From positions 1 to 10,638 of the forward strand of contig WTJQ01000458.1 in assembly GCA_011524785.1 (NCBI GenBank): DNA of 10,638 nucleotides, given 5' to 3'. Shown here in pieces: positions 6,056 to 10,638 of the stretch (its first letter is position 1; each line of letters opens with the position of its first letter). A program made the position numbers and the translations under genes. Source of the stretch: Planctomycetota bacterium (lineage in GTDB: Bacteria > Planctomycetota > UBA1135 > GCA-002686595). Below the pieces are notes generated by a model. It made no database searches, had not been told where the DNA came from, and saw only the letters and a list, made by a program, of their open reading frames with translations.

Positions 6056-7381
6056 ATGTCGAAGCTGATCCAGCCGCGGACGCTCAAGGGCTTCCGCGAC
6101 CACGTCCCCGCCAGCATGATCCCGCGCGAGCGGCTGATCGACACGGCGCGTGAGGTCTACCGCTCCTTCGGCTTCGCGCCGATCGACACGCCGGCCCTCG
6201 AGTACACGGAGGTCCTGCTGGGGAAGGGGGGCGACGAGACCGACAAGCAGATGTACCGCTTCTCGGACCACGGCGGGCGCGACGTCGCGCTCCGGTTCGA
6301 CCTGACGATCCCGTTCGCGCGCTTCGCGGCTCAGAACGTCCCGAGCCTGGGGACGCCCTTCAAGCGCTACCACGTGGGCCCCGTGTGGCGCGGTGAGAAC
6401 ACCCAGCGCGGGCGCTACCGCGAGTTCGTCCAGTGCGACTTCGACACGATCGGGACCGAGAGCCCGCTCGCGGACGTGGAGACCCTGCTCGTGATCCACG
6501 AGCTCTTCCAGCGCCTCGAGGTCGGGCCGTTCACCATCCACGTGAACGACCGCAAGATCCTCACCGGCCTGCTGGAGCGCCTCGAGCTGGTGGACCAGGC
6601 GGTGCCCCTGCTGCGGGCGCTCGACAAGCTCGACAAGATCGGGCCGGAGAAGGTCTCGGCCGAGATGCAGGCCGAGGCCGGCGTCTCGGCCGGTGCTGCC
6701 GAGGAGGTCCTGGCCCTCGCGCGCCTCGAGGGGGACAACGCCGCGATCCTCGACGCCCTGCCGCCCCTGGTCGAGGGCTCGGAGCTGGGGGCCGCCGGCG
6801 TCGAGCGGCTGGCGACCGTGCTGGCGGGTGCCGTCGCGGGCGGCGCCCAGGCGGACCGCCTTCAGCTCGACGTCGCCATCGCGCGCGGCCTCGACTACTA
6901 CACGGGGATCGTGTTCGAGACGACCCTCGACGACCTGCCCGCCATCGGCAGCTGCTGCTCGGGAGGCCGCTACGACGACCTCGCGAGCCTCTACACCAAG
7001 GAGCGCCTGCCCGGCGTCGGGGCGTCGTTGGGCGTCGACCGGCTCCTGGCCGCCTTGGAGGAGCTGGGGCGCCTGGAGGCGCGCAGCACGCCTGCGGAGG
7101 TCCTGCTGGTGCGCTTCGGCGACCAGCACGATGGCGAGCTGCTGGGGCTCGCGGCGCAGCTGCGCGCCGCAGGCCTGGCGGTCGAGGTGTATCCCGAGGC
7201 GCGCAAGCTGGGAGCGCAGCTGAAGTTCGCGGACCGCCGGGGCCATCGCCTCGCCGTGGTCGTCGGCGACGCCGAGTGGGCGTCCGGCAGCGCGCAGCTG
7301 AAGGACCTCGCCAGCAAGGAGTCCTCGGAGGTCGCGCAGGGCGAGCTCGCCGAGGCCTGCCTGCGGCGGCTCGGGCGCTGA
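6056..7381 (+). CDS. hisS: Histidyl-tRNA synthetase
   Basis: This class II aminoacyl-tRNA synthetase charges tRNA-His with histidine using ATP in the cytoplasm. The 441-aa length is usual. The N-terminus RTLKGFRDHVP and the motif 1 region (PALEYTEVLLGKGGDETDKQMY) come first. Motif 2 is VWRGENTQRGRYREFVQCDFDTIG (about 110-133). The histidine-specific loop is RGLDYYTG (277-284), followed by SGGRYDDL, and motif 3 is GASLGVDRL. The C-terminal anticodon-binding domain spans about 345-441 (AEVLLVRFGD ... RLAVVVGDAEW). The signature at 80-84 is RFDLT followed by IPFARF, as in eukaryotic and alphaproteobacterial enzymes (RYDLT), rather than RPEGT of most bacteria. The ATG at 6056 gives the expected start. 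The gene is 81 bases after its upstream neighbour and converges on the gene at 7465. Confidence 0.95.
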   Translation: MSKLIQPRTLKGFRDHVPASMIPRERLIDTAREVYRSFGFAPIDTPALEYTEVLLGKGGDETDKQMYRFSDHGGRDVALRFDLTIPFARFAAQNVPSLGTPFKRYHVGPVWRGENTQRGRYREFVQCDFDTIGTESPLADVETLLVIHELFQRLEVGPFTIHVNDRKILTGLLERLELVDQAVPLLRALDKLDKIGPEKVSAEMQAEAGVSAGAAEEVLALARLEGDNAAILDALPPLVEGSELGAAGVERLATVLAGAVAGGAQADRLQLDVAIARGLDYYTGIVFETTLDDLPAIGSCCSGGRYDDLASLYTKERLPGVGASLGVDRLLAALEELGRLEARSTPAEVLLVRFGDQHDGELLGLAAQLRAAGLAVEVYPEARKLGAQLKFADRRGHRLAVVVGDAEWASGSAQLKDLASKESSEVAQGELAEACLRRLGR

Positions 7382-7464
7382 GGGCCGACAGCGCGGACCT
7401 CAGTGGCGGCAGTCAAGCACCCTCTCTCTGGCTCCCGGCGCGTCGAGGCCGGTGGACGGGGACC
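7382..7464. other. Convergent intergenic gap, no strong terminator
   Basis: These 83 bases separate the ends of hisS and the minus-strand secreted protein gene. The only structure I see is a weak CCGGC-N8-GCCGG inverted repeat (7435-7439/7448-7452) without a flanking T-run, and a 9-base direct repeat GGACCTCAG (7395-7403 and 7460-7468). Either strand's transcript may read into the other gene unless termination is Rho-dependent. Confidence 0.4.
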
Positions 7465-9171
7465 TCAGAAGGTCACGCTGAGCACGTCCGAGAAGTTCGA
7501 CACCACTCCATCTCGGTACCAGAGCTGGAAGTGCCAGGTCTGGCCGGCGGTGATGATCCCGCCGGGGGGGGCCGGAAGCTCGGTCGGGACGTCGAAGCCC
7601 GTGTTGGTGCTCGAGGTCCCCATCAGGTTGATGAGGATGCCCGCGTCGTTGAACTTGCCGACGCTGTTGCGCTTGGCGTTGCCCGTCGCCGCCACTGCGT
7701 TGTAGCGACCGAGGGGAGCGCCCAGGCACAGCAGGCCCTGCGAGACGGGGACGCCGTTGGGGACGAGGTTGCCCGACACCACGAAGTAGGCGAACTGGTC
7801 CGGGGGGCCGTGGGCGGCCTCGAGGTGGAAGAGCTCGGGGCCGGAGAACGAGGACGGGGCCAGGGTGCAGGGCATACCCGTCGAGTTGGGGTAGGCGGGG
7901 GTGCAGGCCTGTGTCGTCCCGCCGTCCAGGCCGCCCACGAACAGGGTGTAGCTCAGGCACGTGGTGCCCGGCGGAGGCATGACCCTCAGCTTGACCGTCT
8001 TGGGTGCGCCGGTGCCGTTGGCGTAGACGAGCTCGGCCGTGTTGGGCGAGACCGTCTGCCCACAGGCCAGGCTGTTGGCGCAGCCCCAGACCGTCTGCGA
8101 CGGGCACTGGCCCGGGTCGTAGAGGGCGAGGCCCAGGGGCATGGGGAACGAGTCGGTGACGGTCTGGACCAGGGCGGTCTCGCCGGCAGGGATCGTCAGC
8201 TCGTAGTAGTCCGGCTCCGACGGGCCCGTCGCGAGGTTGGCGTAGGAGCCGTTGTCGATCGGAGCGGCAGTCCAGCAGTGCTGGTTGGGTGCGAACGCGT
8301 CACTGGTCAGCACCGAGCAGGGATCGTCGTCCACGACGAGGACGCCTGCTCCGCCGGTGCCCGGCGTCTTCATGCCGACCTGTACGAGGTACTGGAAGCC
8401 CAGAGGGACCACGGGCAGGTGGACCTGCGAGAGGTTGCCGGGACCGTCGTCGTCATCCGATCCGACGCAGACCAGGTTGCCGCAGTCCGTGTATCGGTAC
8501 ACGCGCAGCAGCGTGTCGGCCGTGGGATCGGAGGACTGCGTCGCGAGGTAGAAGGAGCCGCTGTAGGTCGGCGTCCACAGGAAGAAGACGTCGTCGTGGA
8601 TCGTGAACCCATCGCACAGCGTCCCTGCGGTGGAGTCGATCCCCGAGGTCGTCGCGCACCCCGTATCGAACTGGTAGGCGCCGTCACCCCAGAAGTACAT
8701 CGGGTTGGCGCAGTCGTCGTTGGAGGCCGTGGCGCAGCGGATCGTGAACTCGCCCACGATGTCCGTCTGGAAGTCCTTGGCCCCGACCTGGATGAGGATC
8801 TTGTCCCCCTCGGTCAGCTGGCCGAACTGGATCTGGCTCGAGGTCCCGCAGTAGTCGTCGTTGAACCGCAGGCAAGTGGCGGTGCAGCCCTCCCCTGAGT
8901 AGAGCGCCATGATCGTGTCACCGACCGTGCCACACGTCTCGAAGACGTAGCCGCCGGTCCGCGGCACCGTCCACTGGTAGAAGACGTCGCGCCACATGTT
9001 CATCCCACACCCCATGAACCCGCTCGGGTTGGCATTGGTGTTGTCCAGGGTCCACGAACCGGTGTCCGTGACCTGGATGGGGTCCCAGCAGTAGTCCTGT
9101 CCCCTCGCGGGGGGCGCGGACCAGTGGGACGCCGCGAACAGAGCCGCGGCCATGAGGAAGGGGTGACGCAT
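7465..9171 (-). CDS. Secreted protein with three PPC-like repeats and planctomycete-type C-terminal domain
   Basis: This 568-aa exported protein has no name I can give. The start is the ATG at 9171 (RHPFLMAAALFAA), with a signal peptide likely cleaved before Gln25 (PPARG|Q) and AGGA 8 bases upstream. An open extension to 9225 has no signal-like N-terminus and was not used. The body has three beta-rich, PPC-like units: A (about 26-146; DVFYQWTVPRTGGYVFETCG, DTIMALYS, NDDYCG), B (about 150-281; DDVFFLWTPTYSGSFYLAT, GSDDDDGPG) and C (about 285-426; PDYYELTIPAGET). The Asp-rich turns suggest calcium binding, and the many paired Cys suggest disulfides. Residues 427-568 form a separate domain, about 60% identical by hand alignment to the end of the neighbouring paralog, finishing LSVTF. 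No catalytic motif is visible; a cell-surface or extracellular structural, adhesive or sorting role is inference. Confidence 0.88.
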   Translation of the reverse strand: MRHPFLMAAALFAASHWSAPPARGQDYCWDPIQVTDTGSWTLDNTNANPSGFMGCGMNMWRDVFYQWTVPRTGGYVFETCGTVGDTIMALYSGEGCTATCLRFNDDYCGTSSQIQFGQLTEGDKILIQVGAKDFQTDIVGEFTIRCATASNDDCANPMYFWGDGAYQFDTGCATTSGIDSTAGTLCDGFTIHDDVFFLWTPTYSGSFYLATQSSDPTADTLLRVYRYTDCGNLVCVGSDDDDGPGNLSQVHLPVVPLGFQYLVQVGMKTPGTGGAGVLVVDDDPCSVLTSDAFAPNQHCWTAAPIDNGSYANLATGPSEPDYYELTIPAGETALVQTVTDSFPMPLGLALYDPGQCPSQTVWGCANSLACGQTVSPNTAELVYANGTGAPKTVKLRVMPPPGTTCLSYTLFVGGLDGGTTQACTPAYPNSTGMPCTLAPSSFSGPELFHLEAAHGPPDQFAYFVVSGNLVPNGVPVSQGLLCLGAPLGRYNAVAATGNAKRNSVGKFNDAGILINLMGTSSTNTGFDVPTELPAPPGGIITAGQTWHFQLWYRDGVVSNFSDVLSVTF

Positions 9172-9179
9172 GGGTGTGT

Positions 9180-9183
9180 TCCT
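9180..9183 (-). promoter_or_regulatory. Shine-Dalgarno AGGA that fixes the 9171 start
   Basis: On the minus strand AGGA (9183-9180) lies 8 bases before the ATG at 9171, supporting this start over the upstream extension of the frame. The promoter is not clear: TTGGTC occurs in the same gap (complement of GACCAA), but no matching -10 follows at 16-18 bases. Confidence 0.55.
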
Positions 9184-9269
9184 GGCGGGGAACGCACTCA
9201 AAGATGCCCCAGGTACGCTGACCAATCAGTCCTCATTGCCGAGGGTGGTCCAGCCTGGGACGGAGCGGG

Positions 9270-9291
9270 AAAAAAGTGGCCTTCCGGGCCA
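9270..9291 (-). terminator. Intrinsic terminator after the distal paralog
   Basis: Read on the minus strand, the hairpin TGGCC-CGGAA-GGCCA (9291-9277) is followed by C and then six T (9275-9270). It lies about 95 bases after the stop of the gene at 9387 and ahead of the gene starting at 9171. The two paralogs are therefore probably separate transcription units. The stem has only 5 bp, but a T-run of this length is unique in a window this GC-rich. Confidence 0.65.
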
Positions 9292-9386
9292 GAGCGTGCG
9301 GGTGCGGGCTCGGGGGGAACCGGCCGTCGCGGTGCGGTGCCTCGATGTGGGACGGGCCTCGACGCTGGAAGCACCCCGGAAACCGA

Positions 9387-10638
9387 TCAGAAGGTGACCG
9401 AGAGCCCGTTCGAGAAGTTGGAGGCCGCGCCGTCGCGGTACCACAGCTGGAAGAACCAGGTCTCGCCGGTGGTGATGACCCCGCCCGGAGGGCTGGGGAG
9501 GGTGGCCGGGACGTCGAAGCCGGTTCCCGTGGCGGAGGTTCCGAAGAGGTTCACCAGCACGCCGGCCGCGTCGAAGCGTCCGATCGAGTTCAGTCCGGCG
9601 CCGGCCCCCGCGCCGTACCGGCCGATGGGGGCCCCGAGGCACAGCTGCCCGTCACTGACGGCCACGCCAGGGTCCGCGAAGCTCGCCGAGACGAGCACCA
9701 TTCCGAACTGGTCCAGCGGCCCGCCCTCTGCCTCGATGTGGAGCACGCCGGGACCCGAGAGGCTCGAGGAGGCCAGGCTCACCGGAGCACCCGTCGAGTT
9801 GGGGCTGGCAGGGTCACAGAACAGCGCAGGGCCCGTCGAGGCCGCGCCGCTCACGCTCAGGTCGTAGGAGGCGCACTCGCCCTGGGCTCCGGGCCAGACG
9901 CTCACGCGCAGGGTGCAGGTCTGGTCCGAGCCCGTGGTGTTCGTCCAGGTCAGGGTCTCGGGCGCTTGGCTGGTCCATCCGCAGGCCAGGGACTGGGCGC
10001 AGGTCGGATCGACGGAGGGATCGTCGAGGCAGAGCGCGGCGTCGAACAGGAAGATGTCGAGGTCCGCCACGGCAGGGTCGTGGTCGCAGACCACGTCGAG
10101 GGTCGCCCCTGCGGGGACCACGACGCGGTACAGGTCGAGGTCGTCGCGGCGGACCGTGAGGCCTGCGTGGAGTCCGTCCGCCAGGGGGGCCTCGGCACCG
10201 CAGGCGTCGTTGTCCTCGTAGGGGTCGGGGCCCAGTCCGCCACAGGGGTCGGACCAGCTCGAGATGGTCAGGGTGCCAGGGCCCGCTGCGCCCCCGTAGC
10301 CACCGACCTGCAGCAGGACCTGCTCGCCGGCCGCCAGCCCGCTCAGGATCAGCTCACTGTTGAACGAGCCGCACAGGCCGTCGTCGTTGTGGGCGAGACA
10401 GGCCGCCGCGCATCCCGCCCCGGCGTGGGCCGTGAGCAGGGTGTCGAACGGGGTGCCGCAGGTGTCCACGAGGAAGTCGCCCGCGCTCGGGGCGGTCCAC
10501 TGGAGGAACACGTCGGCGCCCATGCTCAGGGCCCCACTGCCGCAGCCTCCGCCGCCCGCGAACCCGCTCACCGTGGCCGTGGCCGTGTCGAAGCCCCAGC
10601 TGCCCAGGCCCGTGACCGTCTGGGCGGTGGCGCAGGTG
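9387..10638 (-). CDS. Secreted PPC-like/planctomycete C-terminal-domain protein, 5' end beyond window
   Basis: This is a paralog of its downstream neighbour. The frame is open to the window edge, giving 416 visible residues. A GTG at 10571 is internal, because the residues before it (CATAQTVTGLGSWGFDTA) align with residues 28-45 of the neighbour (CWDPIQVTDTGSWTLDNT). Only the signal peptide and a few residues are therefore likely missing. The visible part has unit A (ADVFLQWTAPSAGDFLVDTCG, NDDGLCG), a canonical PPC-like unit (DPYEDNDACG ... DLDLYRVVVPAGATL, DLDIFLFD) matching unit C, and the shared C-terminal domain (about the last 140 residues, ending LSVTF). The neighbour's unit B is absent. 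Paired Cys and Asp-rich turns again suggest an extracellular, disulfide-bonded, calcium-binding protein. No enzyme motif is seen. An intrinsic terminator follows. Confidence 0.87.
   Translation of the reverse strand, partial: TCATAQTVTGLGSWGFDTATATVSGFAGGGGCGSGALSMGADVFLQWTAPSAGDFLVDTCGTPFDTLLTAHAGAGCAAACLAHNDDGLCGSFNSELILSGLAAGEQVLLQVGGYGGAAGPGTLTISSWSDPCGGLGPDPYEDNDACGAEAPLADGLHAGLTVRRDDLDLYRVVVPAGATLDVVCDHDPAVADLDIFLFDAALCLDDPSVDPTCAQSLACGWTSQAPETLTWTNTTGSDQTCTLRVSVWPGAQGECASYDLSVSGAASTGPALFCDPASPNSTGAPVSLASSSLSGPGVLHIEAEGGPLDQFGMVLVSASFADPGVAVSDGQLCLGAPIGRYGAGAGAGLNSIGRFDAAGVLVNLFGTSATGTGFDVPATLPSPPGGVITTGETWFFQLWYRDGAASNFSNGLSVTF

Noticed and set aside
1..7381. Frequent CTCGAG hexamers.
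   Set aside because: They are explained by common Leu-Glu (CTC GAG) codon pairs in GC-rich coding sequence rather than a dispersed functional motif.
7395..7468. 9-base direct repeat GGACCTCAG in the convergent gap as an attachment site.
   Set aside because: It is short and imperfectly placed (the second copy overlaps the stop codon region), and no integrase, tRNA or mobile gene is nearby.
6433..8898. 821-codon plus-strand open frame running from inside hisS across the convergent gap.
   Set aside because: It is out of frame with hisS and antisense to a clear secreted protein, and its composition is that of a frame shadow.

Overview
The window is very GC-rich, and nearly every real gene uses G or C at third codon positions. 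It probably comes from a bacterium of a deep-branching Planctomycetota lineage. Two adjacent secreted proteins (minus strand, 7465-9171 and 9387-10638) end in a domain of about 140 residues. Its 'SPNSTG...LCLGAP.GRY...GFDVP..LP...TW.FQLWYRDG..SNFS..LSVTF' pattern is one I remember as strongly amplified in the Poly30/Pla133/Pla163-type planctomycetes. This placement rests on memory, not a search. The rest is ordinary chromosomal content with housekeeping genes; I see no phage, transposon, CRISPR array, tRNA or rRNA.

Layout. (1) Positions 1-2486, minus strand: a tightly packed operon of a DUF21/CBS/CorC-like membrane protein, then recO, then a truncated lipoprotein gene. Each junction is a 4-base start/stop overlap, so translational coupling is likely. 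(2) Positions 2487-2663: a divergent intergenic region that is relatively AT-rich for this window, with promoter-like elements and a small inverted repeat. (3) Positions 2664-7381, plus strand: an ECF-like sigma factor, imidazolonepropionase (hutI), a secreted protein with a DnaJ-type cysteine cluster and a metallopeptidase-like domain whose catalytic Glu is replaced (HNAAH), and histidyl-tRNA synthetase (hisS). Gaps here are 35-81 bp, so several transcription units are possible. (4) Positions 7382-7464: a short convergent gap. (5) Positions 7465-10638, minus strand: two tandem paralogous secreted proteins built from PPC-like beta-sandwich repeats plus the shared C-terminal domain. They are separated by a gap of about 215 bp with a good intrinsic terminator.

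The genes do not form one pathway. HutI (histidine catabolism) and HisS (histidine charging) share histidine as a metabolite, but hutH, hutU and hutG are absent here, so a functional link is not supported. The most notable items are the predicted inactive metallopeptidase-like protein with a zinc-finger-like cysteine cluster, the duplicated C-terminal domain, a palindrome centred on a stop codon just upstream of hisS, and a recurrent GGCTANNNT element close to start codons.
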